Shown in pieces: positions 10,013 through 19,908 of a stretch of DNA of 52,836 nt. The translations under genes and the position numbers were made by a program. The first letter of the stretch is position 1; each line of letters begins with the position of its first letter. Under the pieces are notes generated by a model that was not told the origin of the DNA, made no database searches, and saw only the letters and a program-made list of their open reading frames with translations. Origin of the DNA: Nitrospira sp. (GTDB lineage Bacteria > Nitrospirota > Nitrospiria > Nitrospirales > Nitrospiraceae); assembly GCA_029865225.1 (NCBI GenBank), contig JAOUHJ010000018.1, positions 1-52,836 on the forward strand, given 5' to 3'.

Positions 10013-10047
10013 GGCATGGAAATCGTGAACGATCGAAAGGAGCAGCA

Positions 10048-11124
10048 GTGAAGGCCAAGATCGCAGTGCTAGCAGGGGATGGAGTCGGGCGTGAAATTGT
10101 TCCGGAAGCCGTGAAAGTCCTCAAAGTGATCGCTGAGAAATATGGCCATGCGTTTGAGTTTGCGACCGCCGATATTGGAGGGCAAGCGATCGATAAGTTT
10201 GGTGTGCCATTGCCGAACGATACTCTGACGCTCGCCAAACAAAGTGACGCAGTCTTACTGGGAGCGGTAGGGGGCCCGCGGTGGGAAAGCTTAGAATACA
10301 GCCTCAGGCCGGAACGGGCGCTCCTGGGAATTCGTGAAGCCTTAGGTCTCTATGCCAATCTGAGGCCGGCGAAGGTATACGCGAATCTCGTGGATGCCTC
10401 CACTTTAAAGCGCGAGGTTGTCGAAGGGATCGATATTCTCGTCATCCGAGAACTCACCGGTGGCATCTATTTCGGTAAGCCCAAAGGCATCGAAAAGCTA
10501 CCGAATGGTCAGGAGCGGGGGGTCAATACGGAAGCCTATACCACGGAAGAAGTTCGTCGGATTGCCAAGGTGGCGTTCGAAGCGGCGAGGAAACGGCGCA
10601 AGAAAGTGACCTCGGTTGATAAGGCGAATGTATTGGAATCCTCCGAGCTGTGGCGCAAGGTCGTCATTGAGGTCCATGCGTCCTATCCGGACGTCGAATT
10701 GGGGCATATCTATGTCGATAACGCCGCCATGCAACTGGTTAGAAATCCACGACAATTCGATGTCCTCCTGTGCAACAACATGTTCGGAGACATTCTTAGC
10801 GATGAAGCGGCGATGCTCACGGGTTCGATCGGAATGCTCCCCTCGGCCAGTATCGGAGCGAAGGTGGGGCTGTTCGAGCCGATTCACGGAAGTGCCCCGG
10901 ACATTGCGGGGAGAAACATCGCCAATCCCATCGCGACCATCGCATCGGCTGCCATGATGCTGTCGTACGCCTTTCAGCTTGAGAAAGAAGCCGAAGCCAT
11001 TGAGCAGGCCATTGTGAAAACGCTCGACCTCGGCTATCGCACGAAAGACATCCAAAGTCCAGGGGCGCAGATCGTCGGAACAGTCGAGATGGGCGAGGCG
11101 ATCGTCAAGAACCTCAATGACTGA
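10048..11124 (+). CDS. leuB: 3-isopropylmalate dehydrogenase
   Basis: LeuB oxidatively decarboxylates 3-isopropylmalate with NAD in leucine synthesis. The protein starts [21 protein letters not shown]. Substrate-binding arginines are in the [23 protein letters not shown] region, and the metal-binding aspartates are in [14 protein letters not shown]. The [14 protein letters not shown] motif near residue 285 is the family's NAD site. The start is GTG at 10048 with AAAGGAG seven bases upstream. The length of 358 residues is normal. leuC and leuD are not in this window. Confidence 0.95.
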   Translation: MKAKIAVLAGDGVGREIVPEAVKVLKVIAEKYGHAFEFATADIGGQAIDKFGVPLPNDTLTLAKQSDAVLLGAVGGPRWESLEYSLRPERALLGIREALGLYANLRPAKVYANLVDASTLKREVVEGIDILVIRELTGGIYFGKPKGIEKLPNGQERGVNTEAYTTEEVRRIAKVAFEAARKRRKKVTSVDKANVLESSELWRKVVIEVHASYPDVELGHIYVDNAAMQLVRNPRQFDVLLCNNMFGDILSDEAAMLTGSIGMLPSASIGAKVGLFEPIHGSAPDIAGRNIANPIATIASAAMMLSYAFQLEKEAEAIEQAIVKTLDLGYRTKDIQSPGAQIVGTVEMGEAIVKNLND

Positions 11125-11137
11125 CTGGTGCTGAGTC

Positions 11138-12358
11138 ATGGCAGCCATTCTTTCCACATGGACCATCGATACATTGGCAGGGAACGGGGTGTCCGGCTAT
11201 TCGGGAGATGGCGGATCTGCGGTACTGGCGTGTTTGAACGAACCGAAGGGGGTCAGCCTCGATCGCCATGGCAATGTGTACGTGGCGGATTCAGAAAATC
11301 ACGTCGTTCGCAAAATTGATAGAGCGACTGGAGTGATTTCCACAATCGCAGGCCAGTCGATTCAGGACGATGGGCAGATTATCGGTCGGTCAGATGGCAC
11401 AACTGCGAGGGCGGAAGAGGATCCTCTTGCTGATCACGATCCCGCGACCAATGGTCACTCAGCCTATACCCAACATACTGATTTGAGCGGAACGGTCAGG
11501 TATTGGACGAATCGGACACCCTCCATCACGCGATACACAGGGGATATGGGACTGGCAGTCCGCGCGCGCCTTAATTTTCCGACTGCGGTGTGCGTGGATC
11601 GAGAAGGAAATGTTTATATTGCCGATACCATGAATCATAGGGTCAGGATGGTCGAGGCCGCGACCGGCGTCATCACAACGCTGGCCGGGACCGGGCAGGC
11701 AGGGTTCTCTGGTGATGGAGGGGCAGCACCTGAGGCGACCCTCAACGAACCGGCCGCCTTGATTCTGGATGAGACGCACAAGCTCTACATTGCCGATCAG
11801 AGCAACCATCGTATACGAGTGGTAGATCTCAACACCGGTCGGATTGAAACCGTTGCCGGAACCGGGGCTGCGACGTACGATGGAGACGAGAAACTTGCCG
11901 TCGATGCAGCCCTTGCGGGGCCGAGTGGATTGGCCCTGGCGGATGACCGGCTGTATATTGCCGACACCTTCAACGGCCGAATCCGATGCGTTTGCCTCTC
12001 GTCAGGACTGATTTCGACCGTGGCGGGTGACGGAGCAACGTATCGGTACGAATCCCCGTCCGATCCCCCGTCGTCGAGCCTCGCACGTCCGACGGGAATT
12101 GTGATCGGTCATAACGGCGATCTTTTCTTGACCGATTCAGACAATCATCTGATTCGTCGATGGGACTGGGATTCTGGAACGGCCTTCTGCGTAGCCGGGA
12201 ACGGGGAGGCCTCGTATTCGGGTGATTGCGGCGATGCAAAAGAAGCCGGACTCTGCTACCCCTTTGGCATTGCCGTCGATCACGATGGATCGTTATTGGT
12301 GGCCGACACATTTAATCATCGTATTCGCTTGCTGGCCTTGGAATTAGGAATGTCATGA
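11138..12358 (+). CDS. NHL-repeat beta-propeller protein
   Basis: The protein is 406 residues and consists almost wholly of NHL-type repeats. Units such as LAGTGQAGFSGDGG-ATLNEPAAL and LYIADQSNHRIRVVDLNTG recur at about 55-residue spacing, giving five or six blades. No signal peptide or membrane segment is visible, so it appears cytoplasmic, although many relatives are exported. Such propellers usually bind proteins or ligands and have no catalysis of their own; no function is assigned. It sits 13 bases after leuB and overlaps asd by ATGA, so it is tightly coupled to amino-acid synthesis genes. Confidence 0.82.
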   Translation: MAAILSTWTIDTLAGNGVSGYSGDGGSAVLACLNEPKGVSLDRHGNVYVADSENHVVRKIDRATGVISTIAGQSIQDDGQIIGRSDGTTARAEEDPLADHDPATNGHSAYTQHTDLSGTVRYWTNRTPSITRYTGDMGLAVRARLNFPTAVCVDREGNVYIADTMNHRVRMVEAATGVITTLAGTGQAGFSGDGGAAPEATLNEPAALILDETHKLYIADQSNHRIRVVDLNTGRIETVAGTGAATYDGDEKLAVDAALAGPSGLALADDRLYIADTFNGRIRCVCLSSGLISTVAGDGATYRYESPSDPPSSSLARPTGIVIGHNGDLFLTDSDNHLIRRWDWDSGTAFCVAGNGEASYSGDCGDAKEAGLCYPFGIAVDHDGSLLVADTFNHRIRLLALELGMS

Positions 12359-13377
12359 TCAAGAACAAACCTGGGTATACGGTGGCGATCCTTGGTGCGA
12401 CCGGGGCGGTCGGAAAGGAAACACTCGACATCTTGGAGGAACGCAAATTTCCGCTCATGAGTTTGAGGCTCTTCGCATCTAAGCGATCGGCCGGCGAGGT
12501 CATGACCTGCCAGGACAAGGAGTGGAAGGTCGAAGAATTGACCGACTCTTCGTCCTTCGAGGGGGTGGATGTTGCGTTTATCTCCGCGACCGATGCCATC
12601 AGCCGAGAATATGGCCAACGTTTAGGAGCAGCCGGCATTGCCGTGATTGACGACAGCGCGGTATATCGTATGGATGAAGGAGTGCCTTTAGTGGTTCCGG
12701 AGGTGAATGCCTCTGCCTTACATGACATGCCTCGGGGAATCGTGTCTATTCCGAACTGTACGACTACTCCATTGGTCATGGCGCTCAAGCCGCTTCACGA
12801 CGCGGTCGGAGTGAAACGCGTGGTGGTCACGACGTTTCAGTCCGTTTCAGGAACCGGTGCTGCGGCCATGGATGAACTGATGGATCAGACGAAAGACCTG
12901 CTTGCGTTCCGGGACGTGACGGCCAAAGTCTATCCCTACCAGATTGCGTTTAATCTCTTGCCGCACATCGGATCGTTTGGCGAAGGAGGCGACTGTTCGG
13001 AGGAAGTGAAAATCGCGAAAGAAACGAGGAAGATTCTCGGCACACCCACCCTCCGGGTCACCGCGACGACGGTGCGAGTGCCCGTCCTTCGGTGTCACTC
13101 TGAAGCGATCAATGTGGAATTGGAGCGTCCACTAAAGGCAAATGACGCACGTGCCGCACTGGCAGCCATGCCGGGTGTGATTGTGTACGACGATCCGGTC
13201 AAGAAATTGTATCCCATGCCGCTCGATGCAACCGGGAAGGATGAGGTCTACATCGGCCGCGTTCGGGAAGACGAGTCGATTGCAAACGGGCTCAATCTCT
13301 GGGTTGTCTCCGATAATCTTCGCAAAGGCGCAGCACTGAATGCGATTCAGATTGCGGAATGCCTCATAAACGGGTAG
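12355..13377 (+). CDS. asd: Aspartate-semialdehyde dehydrogenase
   Basis: Asd reduces aspartyl phosphate to aspartate semialdehyde, the branch point for lysine/diaminopimelate, threonine and methionine. The NADP-binding GATGAVG is at residues 14-20. The catalytic cysteine is Cys135 in SIPNCTTTP, and the substrate-binding histidine region is RVPVLRCHSEAINVE. The length of 340 residues fits the Gram-positive/archaeal-like bacterial subclass. The start overlaps the stop of the NHL gene by four bases. Confidence 0.95.
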   Translation: MIKNKPGYTVAILGATGAVGKETLDILEERKFPLMSLRLFASKRSAGEVMTCQDKEWKVEELTDSSSFEGVDVAFISATDAISREYGQRLGAAGIAVIDDSAVYRMDEGVPLVVPEVNASALHDMPRGIVSIPNCTTTPLVMALKPLHDAVGVKRVVVTTFQSVSGTGAAAMDELMDQTKDLLAFRDVTAKVYPYQIAFNLLPHIGSFGEGGDCSEEVKIAKETRKILGTPTLRVTATTVRVPVLRCHSEAINVELERPLKANDARAALAAMPGVIVYDDPVKKLYPMPLDATGKDEVYIGRVREDESIANGLNLWVVSDNLRKGAALNAIQIAECLING

Positions 13378-13436
13378 CATCGCCAACGCCTACCGTCAGT
13401 AGCGCTGAGGCACTCCGCCAGGCGGGATGAAAGTTA

Positions 13437-13691
13437 ATGCCGGAATGGGCGACGTTTGGCAAGCTTTTGATCGGAGTCGGTCTCGGAATCGTGTTCCTCG
13501 GCGTTCTCTTCCTCATCGCCGACCGTATGCCTGCGCTGGGAAACCTGTTCGGGTGGTTCGGAAAACTTCCCGGTGACATTTCCATCAAACGGGAGAATTT
13601 TAGCTTCTACTTCCCCATCGGAACCAGCATTGTCCTCAGCATTCTTCTCAGTCTGCTATTCTATCTCATAGGATGGCTCTTACGCAGATGA
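13437..13691 (+). CDS. DUF2905 small membrane protein
   Basis: This is an 84-residue protein with two membrane helices, at about residues 8-29 and 59-80. They are joined by a loop containing GNLFGWFGKLPGDISIKRENFSFYFPI. The GxLPGDI-xxxxxNFxFYFP pattern identifies the DUF2905 family, whose function is unknown. Its stop overlaps a start codon of the next gene (ATGA at 13688-13691), so it is probably cotranslated with the SpoIID-like protein. Confidence 0.85.
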   Translation: MPEWATFGKLLIGVGLGIVFLGVLFLIADRMPALGNLFGWFGKLPGDISIKRENFSFYFPIGTSIVLSILLSLLFYLIGWLLRR

Positions 13692-14908
13692 TCGCAACCT
13701 GGTGTTCAGCTCTGGCCCTTGGTCTAGGATTTGTCCTCGGCTGTATGACCATACCAGAGGCAGAAGCGGCGTCAACGATTCGCGTTTTGCTGGCTCGGGA
13801 TGTCCAACAGCTGGAGATCTCAAGTAGTCAGACTATTGTGGTAACGGATGATCAGCAGGAAGCTCGCCCTTATCGGACGGCCGTGCGGGTCGAGATGCGA
13901 GGCCGGGCGATGTTCCTCAATGGAACGCCGGTGGTGACCGATCGCCTGATGGTGAGGGCACGAAGTCACGACTTGGATCTTTGGCTCCCCTCAAAAGGGA
14001 ACCGGGCTCCGCAACAGGCAGGCTCTGAGAAAGACGCGATGCAAGTGAGTGGGGCGATCCAACTCCTCCGGAGAGGAAAGAGTCTGCTTGTCGTCAATCA
14101 TGTTGACTTGGAGGAGTATGTGAAGGGTGTGGTGCCGGCAGAAGTCAACGCAACCTGGCATCTCGAGATGCTCAAGGTCCAGGCAGTCGCTGCGCGGACC
14201 TATGCCCTATATCAACAGATGCTGAGTCCCACTCGTAGCTATGACGTCGTGGCCGGGATCCAAGATCAGGTCTATCGTGGTCGGCAAGGCATCGATGCGC
14301 GGGTTGCGTTGGCAGTGGAGTCGACTCGTGGACTGGTTGTGACATACCAGGGGGCTCCCATCTATGCCGCCTTCTCATCTACGGCGGCCGGCCTGACGGA
14401 AGATGCCATGAATGTCTGGTCGAAGGATCTGCCCTACTTGAAAGGTGTCGAGTGTCCGTTCGATGTGGAATCTCCATTTTACCAATGGAAAGTATCCGTA
14501 CAGTTGGACGCACTGGAGAAGAAACTACGGAAGCAAGGATTCATGCTCGGCACCATCAGAGCAATCTCCCCCCTTACCCATAGTCGTGCTGGACGAGTGG
14601 CAACGCTGAGGATTATTCATTCAGATGGGGAGCTCATTATCCGTGGGGAGGATCTGCGTAAGGTGGTTGGGTATACGGTCGTGCCGAGCACCCAGTTTAC
14701 GGTCGAATCGATCGGCGATGATCTTGTCCTTTCCGGATACGGGGCTGGTCATGCAGTCGGGCTCTGTCAGTGGGGAGCAAAAGAACTGGCAGAATTGGGG
14801 TACTCGTTCGCGAGTATTCTGAATTACTACTACCCTGGGACAGAACTCCGGGACGCGTCGTTGACTCAGACTCCGCCTATGCCAGTCACCATGGCCCCAC
14901 CGTCATAA
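13688..14908 (+). CDS. SpoIID/LytB-domain exported protein
   Basis: The protein begins with a signal sequence (MIATWCSALALGLGFVLGCM, cleavage near AEA-AS). It continues with the SpoIID/LytB domain: VDLEEYVKGVVPAEVNATW, VQAVAARTYAL and the C-terminal GYGAGHAVGLCQWGAKELA. Members act on peptidoglycan; SpoIID itself is a lytic transglycosylase, while LytB enhances amidase. The two-base GC-rich context gives no clear ribosome site. ATG 13688 is preferred for its ATGA overlap with the DUF2905 gene, but ATG 13673 adds only five residues. The location next to queA is common in this phylum as far as can be inferred from synteny. Confidence 0.85.
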   Translation: MIATWCSALALGLGFVLGCMTIPEAEAASTIRVLLARDVQQLEISSSQTIVVTDDQQEARPYRTAVRVEMRGRAMFLNGTPVVTDRLMVRARSHDLDLWLPSKGNRAPQQAGSEKDAMQVSGAIQLLRRGKSLLVVNHVDLEEYVKGVVPAEVNATWHLEMLKVQAVAARTYALYQQMLSPTRSYDVVAGIQDQVYRGRQGIDARVALAVESTRGLVVTYQGAPIYAAFSSTAAGLTEDAMNVWSKDLPYLKGVECPFDVESPFYQWKVSVQLDALEKKLRKQGFMLGTIRAISPLTHSRAGRVATLRIIHSDGELIIRGEDLRKVVGYTVVPSTQFTVESIGDDLVLSGYGAGHAVGLCQWGAKELAELGYSFASILNYYYPGTELRDASLTQTPPMPVTMAPPS

Positions 14909-15927
14909 TGCACCTGTCCGATTTCGACTTTCCATTCGACCCAGCGTTGATCGCGGTGGAACCGGTCGTTCCGCGCGATCGCGCGAGGCTACTGACCATC
15001 AGCCGAGGTACGCAGCAGCTATCTCATCGTCATGTCGCTGATCTCCCGGATCTGTTGAAGAAGGGTGATCTCCTCGTGGTGAACGATACCAAGGTCCTGG
15101 CTGCGCGGGTTCCAGGAGTCAAACAGTCGACTGGGAAGCCAGTCGAGGTCTTGTTCGTGAGAGAACAGAACGAAGAGCGATGGGAGATCCTGGTCAAGGG
15201 GACATTCCGAGTTGGACAGGTCATCGAATTCGGTGATCATGCCCGCGCGACGATCGTTAAGCGGGACGCAACGGGCACCGAGGTGGATGTAGAGTGTCCG
15301 ATATCAGTCGATGCATTTCTTGCAGAACATGGATCGATGCCCCTCCCACCGTACATCAAACGTGCGCCGCTTCAGGAAGATCATCAATGGTACCAGACCA
15401 TGTTTGCCAAACACGGCGGAGCGATTGCTGCGCCGACGGCAGGCCTTCACTTTACCCAGCAGCTGTTTCAACGGCTGCAAGCAACAGGGGTGAATGTTGC
15501 GACGGTGACACTCCATGTTGGGCCTGGCACATTCAAGCCGGTGAAGACGGAGCCAATTGAAGATCACCAGATGGGCTCAGAACGATTCACGATCAGTGAA
15601 GAGGCGGTGAGCGCGATCAAGACGACCAAGCAGGCCGGTGGACAGGTTGTTGCCGTCGGGACCACCGTTGTCCGTACGCTTGAGACGGTTATGAAGGAAA
15701 AAGGGGAGATGGTCGCGATGTCCGGCGAAAGCCGGCTGTTTATTACACCAGGGTTTCAGTTCAAAGTCGTCGATGCACTCATGACGAATTTCCACCTCCC
15801 ACGAACCACATTGCTCATGCTGGTGTCAGCCTTCGCCGGAATCGAACAAATTCGTAAGGCCTATGAAGAGGCGGTCAAAGAACGTTATCGCTTCTACAGC
15901 TACGGGGACGCGATGTTGATCGTCTAA
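14908..15927 (+). CDS. queA: S-adenosylmethionine:tRNA ribosyltransferase-isomerase
   Basis: QueA transfers the ribosyl part of SAM to preQ1 in tRNA, giving epoxyqueuosine. The protein starts MHLSDFDFPFDPALIAVEPV. It carries the family signatures LLVVNDTKVLAARV, GGAIAAPTAGLHFT, VTLHVGPGTFKPV and the C-terminal MTNFHLPRTTLLMLVSAFAG. The start at 14908 overlaps the preceding stop by one base (TAATG); an open frame running upstream to 14770 is only overlap with the previous gene. The length of 339 residues is normal. Confidence 0.95.
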   Translation: MHLSDFDFPFDPALIAVEPVVPRDRARLLTISRGTQQLSHRHVADLPDLLKKGDLLVVNDTKVLAARVPGVKQSTGKPVEVLFVREQNEERWEILVKGTFRVGQVIEFGDHARATIVKRDATGTEVDVECPISVDAFLAEHGSMPLPPYIKRAPLQEDHQWYQTMFAKHGGAIAAPTAGLHFTQQLFQRLQATGVNVATVTLHVGPGTFKPVKTEPIEDHQMGSERFTISEEAVSAIKTTKQAGGQVVAVGTTVVRTLETVMKEKGEMVAMSGESRLFITPGFQFKVVDALMTNFHLPRTTLLMLVSAFAGIEQIRKAYEEAVKERYRFYSYGDAMLIV

Positions 15928-15970
15928 TTTTCTGCTACCCAGCATCACTAGATGAAAGGGAGCAGCGATT

Positions 15971-16669
15971 TTACAGCAGCTCCCGGCGGATGGTGATTGG
16001 CAGCTTGGCTTTCATGGACTGTTGGAATGAGACCAGCGCCCGTTGCTGCTTCTGCAACAGCATATCATCCAGCACTCGCTGCCTGGATTCAGCTCCCTTG
16101 GTCGGGTCAGAATCCGGAGGTCTCGCCATCAGGGACTGTCCTTCTTCAATCTCGGCCGGCGTGAGCGCAACGGAATCCCGCACAATCATTCGAGCTTTAT
16201 TTGCCAAGACTTCTTGGTGCTGAATCGCCTCAAATGCAGCCGGTGTTAAATGATTCGCGGCAAGGATGCGTTTGTAGAGCTCGGGGTCGAAGGCGCCGTT
16301 TTTTTGAAAAACCTCAGTTTGCATGATCAGCTCGCGCAGATCTGCATCAGAGACGCGCACACCCATTTCTTCGGCAGCGATAATCCACACGCGGCTGTCG
16401 ACCAGTTGTCCGACCACGAAGTCTTTGAATTCTTCTTCTTTGAACTCACTCGTAACGTTTTCTTTGTAGATACGGCGCATGTTTTCGTACGTGCGCTTAA
16501 ACTCATCCAAAGAAACAGTTTGGGCGCCTACTTTGGCGACAGGCCCGCCCGCGTCCTCACCGAATCCCCACCAGCCCATCGTAATCACGAAGGCCGCGGC
16601 TAAAATAATCATGATGGACTTGAGCAGCCAGGGATAGTTGTGAGCCGCATCGCGCATGGTCTTGATCAT
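15971..16669 (-). CDS. SurA-N/PpiD-like membrane-anchored chaperone lacking a PPIase domain
   Basis: The protein is 232 residues. An N-terminal membrane anchor (about 13-37, LLKSIMIILAAAFVITMGWWGF) follows a short cytoplasmic start, as in PpiD. The rest matches the SurA N-terminal chaperone domain: VAKVGAQTVSLDEFKRTYENM, VVGQLVDSRVWIIAAEEMGVRVSDADLRELI and FDPELYKRIL. No parvulin rotamase domain follows, so it is probably a holdase/chaperone for secreted proteins with no isomerase activity. The C-terminus ends naturally at a TAA. It is convergent with queA and divergent from the RDD gene. Confidence 0.82.
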   Translation of the reverse strand: MIKTMRDAAHNYPWLLKSIMIILAAAFVITMGWWGFGEDAGGPVAKVGAQTVSLDEFKRTYENMRRIYKENVTSEFKEEEFKDFVVGQLVDSRVWIIAAEEMGVRVSDADLRELIMQTEVFQKNGAFDPELYKRILAANHLTPAAFEAIQHQEVLANKARMIVRDSVALTPAEIEEGQSLMARPPDSDPTKGAESRQRVLDDMLLQKQQRALVSFQQSMKAKLPITIRRELL

Positions 16670-16865
16670 CTCAATCCTCGTCTTGATAAAAGAAAACAGT
16701 GTAACGATTGGAGGATGTAGAAGGCAAGAGAGAGTCGGCTCCCACTGTCAGCTTCCAGAGTATGCTGAAGAGGCGTCAGCGCAACACTCGATGGGGGGAC
16801 ACCCAAGACACATCTGAGGGGGGAACGTTGCATTCTGGTCCGAAACGGCCAAGCTGAGAAAATTC

Positions 16866-16915
16866 CGAAAAAGATTCGGTCATTATTTGTGCAAGATGAT
16901 GCGTTTTGTTATACT
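16866..16915 (+). promoter_or_regulatory. Promoter of the RDD-mre operon with an adjoining inverted repeat
   Basis: TTGTGC at 16887-16892 and TATACT at 16910-16915 have a 17-base spacer. Immediately upstream lies the inverted repeat CCGAA-AAAGA-TTCGG (about 16866-16880), a possible operator. Transcription would lead into the RDD protein gene and probably mreB. Confidence 0.6.
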
Positions 16916-16940
16916 TTGTAACAAATTACAAGGAGATCCC

Positions 16941-17399
16941 TTGGTAGGGGAGGGGCCAACCTCGACGTTGCAGGAATCACGAGTCTACCCGAAGGCCCAT
17001 GTCCTGAATCGATTCATCGCGAAGTTGATCGATCTGTTCATCGTGGTGGCCGCGGGCGAAATTGCCTCGCCGGTTGGTTTTCTTTCCGGGCTGGCTTACA
17101 TCCTGATTGCCGATGGGTTCGCGGGCGGGAAAAGTATCGGCAAACGGTTGGTGGGGTTGCACACGATACGAGTGGATGGTCGAGAATCAGCGGGCTTCCA
17201 AGAATCGATCATTCGGAACCTACCGCTGGGTGGAGCACAGCTCGCGTACGCGGTTCCATACATCGGATGGCTGGCGTCTCTGGCCATTTTAGCGTTCGAA
17301 AGCTTTTTGATCATCGGGAATGAGCAAGGTCGTCGGTTGGGCGATGAAGTGGCCAGGACACAAGTATTGGATGCCGGGCAACTCGCCGTTCCGGACTAG
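16941..17399 (+). CDS. RDD-family membrane protein
   Basis: The protein is 153 residues with the RDD signature around LNRFIAKLIDLFIVVAAGE (Arg and Asp in the first helix) and three predicted membrane helices. GKSIGKRLVGLHTIRVDGRE is the other family block. RDD proteins are of uncertain function, some implicated in ion or osmotic transport. TTG 16941 is chosen because AAGGAG at 16930-16935 stands five bases upstream and the promoter -10 is 26 bases upstream; an earlier TTG at 16887 would lie inside the promoter. It precedes the mre genes. Confidence 0.8.
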   Translation: MVGEGPTSTLQESRVYPKAHVLNRFIAKLIDLFIVVAAGEIASPVGFLSGLAYILIADGFAGGKSIGKRLVGLHTIRVDGRESAGFQESIIRNLPLGGAQLAYAVPYIGWLASLAILAFESFLIIGNEQGRRLGDEVARTQVLDAGQLAVPD

Positions 17400-17415
17400 G
17401 CAAGGCATTCACTAA

Positions 17416-18516
<1,101 letters not shown>

Positions 18517-18517
18517 G

Positions 18518-19402
18518 ATGCCATCCCTCATGCGGATGGTCAATTTCCGCCTCTCCTACAACGCTCGGCGTGTCGCCTTCGCGCTTGCCGTCATTCTGGT
18601 CCTGAGTTTCCTCTTGTTGCCAACCCAACTCCAAACCGTATTTCAGGCGGTCGGGAGTCCTTTCGGGTGGGTCATCAGCTGGCCTCTGCAAGCTGTCGCC
18701 GGCATCCATGATCGGATTGCCGGTGTCTGGGGGCAATATGTGGCGCTCCAAGGGGTTGAGGAAGACAACAGGCAGTTGAGGAGAGAGCTGGACCTCCTCA
18801 AGGAGCAAAATGGACAGTTGCGAGAGTCGGCGGCAGCCACGGAGCGACTCGCGGCACTGTTGGAGTTCAAACAACAGGCGTTGCCGACGCTGATCGCTGC
18901 GCAGGTGATCGGCCGAGATACAGGCAATTGGTACAAGACGATCATTCTGAACAAGGGCACTTCGGATGGGTTGCAGTCGGACCAGGGTGTCATTACTCCG
19001 GCCGGGGTGGTAGGCCGGATCGTGAAGACCACGTCTTCAACCTCGGTGGTATTGCTTCTGACGGATCCCAACAATGCGATCGCCGGATTGATCCAGCGCA
19101 CGAGAGACGAAGGAATCGTTGGAGGGACTACCCATGGAACGGCTCAACTCAAATACATCCCGTTGCTGTCCGACGCGAGGCCTGGTGATCGAGTTGTCAC
19201 GTCTGGATTGGTCGGAGGATTCCCACGTGGTCTAGCAATCGGCACGATCACACGAATCGATAAAGAAGACGAAGCGCTGTTCCAATCCGCAGAACTTGTT
19301 CCTGAGGTCGACCCGAACCATGTGGAGGAAGTACTGGTCATCCTCCCAACCTCCTTTCCCACCGAGGGGGAACGTCTGAAGGCGCCGAAGACAAAGCGAT
19401 GA
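18518..19402 (+). CDS. mreC: Rod-shape-determining protein MreC
   Basis: MreC is a bitopic periplasmic protein that activates the elongasome by contacting PBP2. Here it has an N-terminal membrane segment (about 18-36), then a coiled coil (about 68-115, rich in E/L/Q, EDNRQLRRELDLLKEQNGQL). The two beta domains follow: IGRDTGNWYKTIILNKGTSDGL, ITPAGVVGRIVKT and GDRVVTSGLVGGFPRGLAIG. The length of 294 residues is typical. It begins one base after the mreB stop and overlaps mreD by four bases. Confidence 0.93.
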   Translation: MPSLMRMVNFRLSYNARRVAFALAVILVLSFLLLPTQLQTVFQAVGSPFGWVISWPLQAVAGIHDRIAGVWGQYVALQGVEEDNRQLRRELDLLKEQNGQLRESAAATERLAALLEFKQQALPTLIAAQVIGRDTGNWYKTIILNKGTSDGLQSDQGVITPAGVVGRIVKTTSSTSVVLLLTDPNNAIAGLIQRTRDEGIVGGTTHGTAQLKYIPLLSDARPGDRVVTSGLVGGFPRGLAIGTITRIDKEDEALFQSAELVPEVDPNHVEEVLVILPTSFPTEGERLKAPKTKR

Positions 19403-19899
19403 AAACGCTGACCTACATCGCCCTTATCGCCGGGATTGTTTCGGCTCAATCGGTGCTGCTGCCCCATGTCAGTCTCTGGCAGGTGAAGCCGGATCTCGGA
19501 TTTGTGGCGGTGTGCCTCATTGGACTGTTCGGCGGAGAACTTGAGGGATTGCTGGTTGGTCTGGTTTTGGGATGGGCGATGAGTCTCTTTTCCGCACAAG
19601 ACGTCCTTTCAGCGGCCATCATCAAAGGATGCATCGGATTTATCGCGGGCCTTGCCGGCCGGCAGGTCGCGTATCTGACACCGCCCCTGCTGGTAATAGG
19701 ACTCTTCACCCTGTCGTGCCTCGTTGGGCTTATCACCCCGGTGGTTTTACGGCTCAGCGCACAACAAGATGTGTGGTGGGCACTGTGGTCTGTGGTACTG
19801 CCTCAAGCCGCTCTTGATGCGCTGATAGGTGGGTCTGTGTATTGGCTCATTAGCCGGTATTTTGGTCTTGAGCAGTGGGTCTCAGAATATCGGATCTAG
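19399..19899 (+). CDS. mreD: Rod-shape-determining protein MreD
   Basis: This is a 166-residue hydrophobic protein with about five membrane helices and the MreD-type segment SLWQVKPDLGFVAVCLIGLFGGELEGLLVGLVLGW. Sequence identity is always weak in this family, so the call rests on topology, size and position between mreC and the PBP2 gene. Its start overlaps the mreC stop (ATGA). It is a component of the elongasome at the inner membrane. Confidence 0.88.
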   Translation: MKTLTYIALIAGIVSAQSVLLPHVSLWQVKPDLGFVAVCLIGLFGGELEGLLVGLVLGWAMSLFSAQDVLSAAIIKGCIGFIAGLAGRQVAYLTPPLLVIGLFTLSCLVGLITPVVLRLSAQQDVWWALWSVVLPQAALDALIGGSVYWLISRYFGLEQWVSEYRI

Positions 19900-19908
19900 G
19901 ATTTCCGT

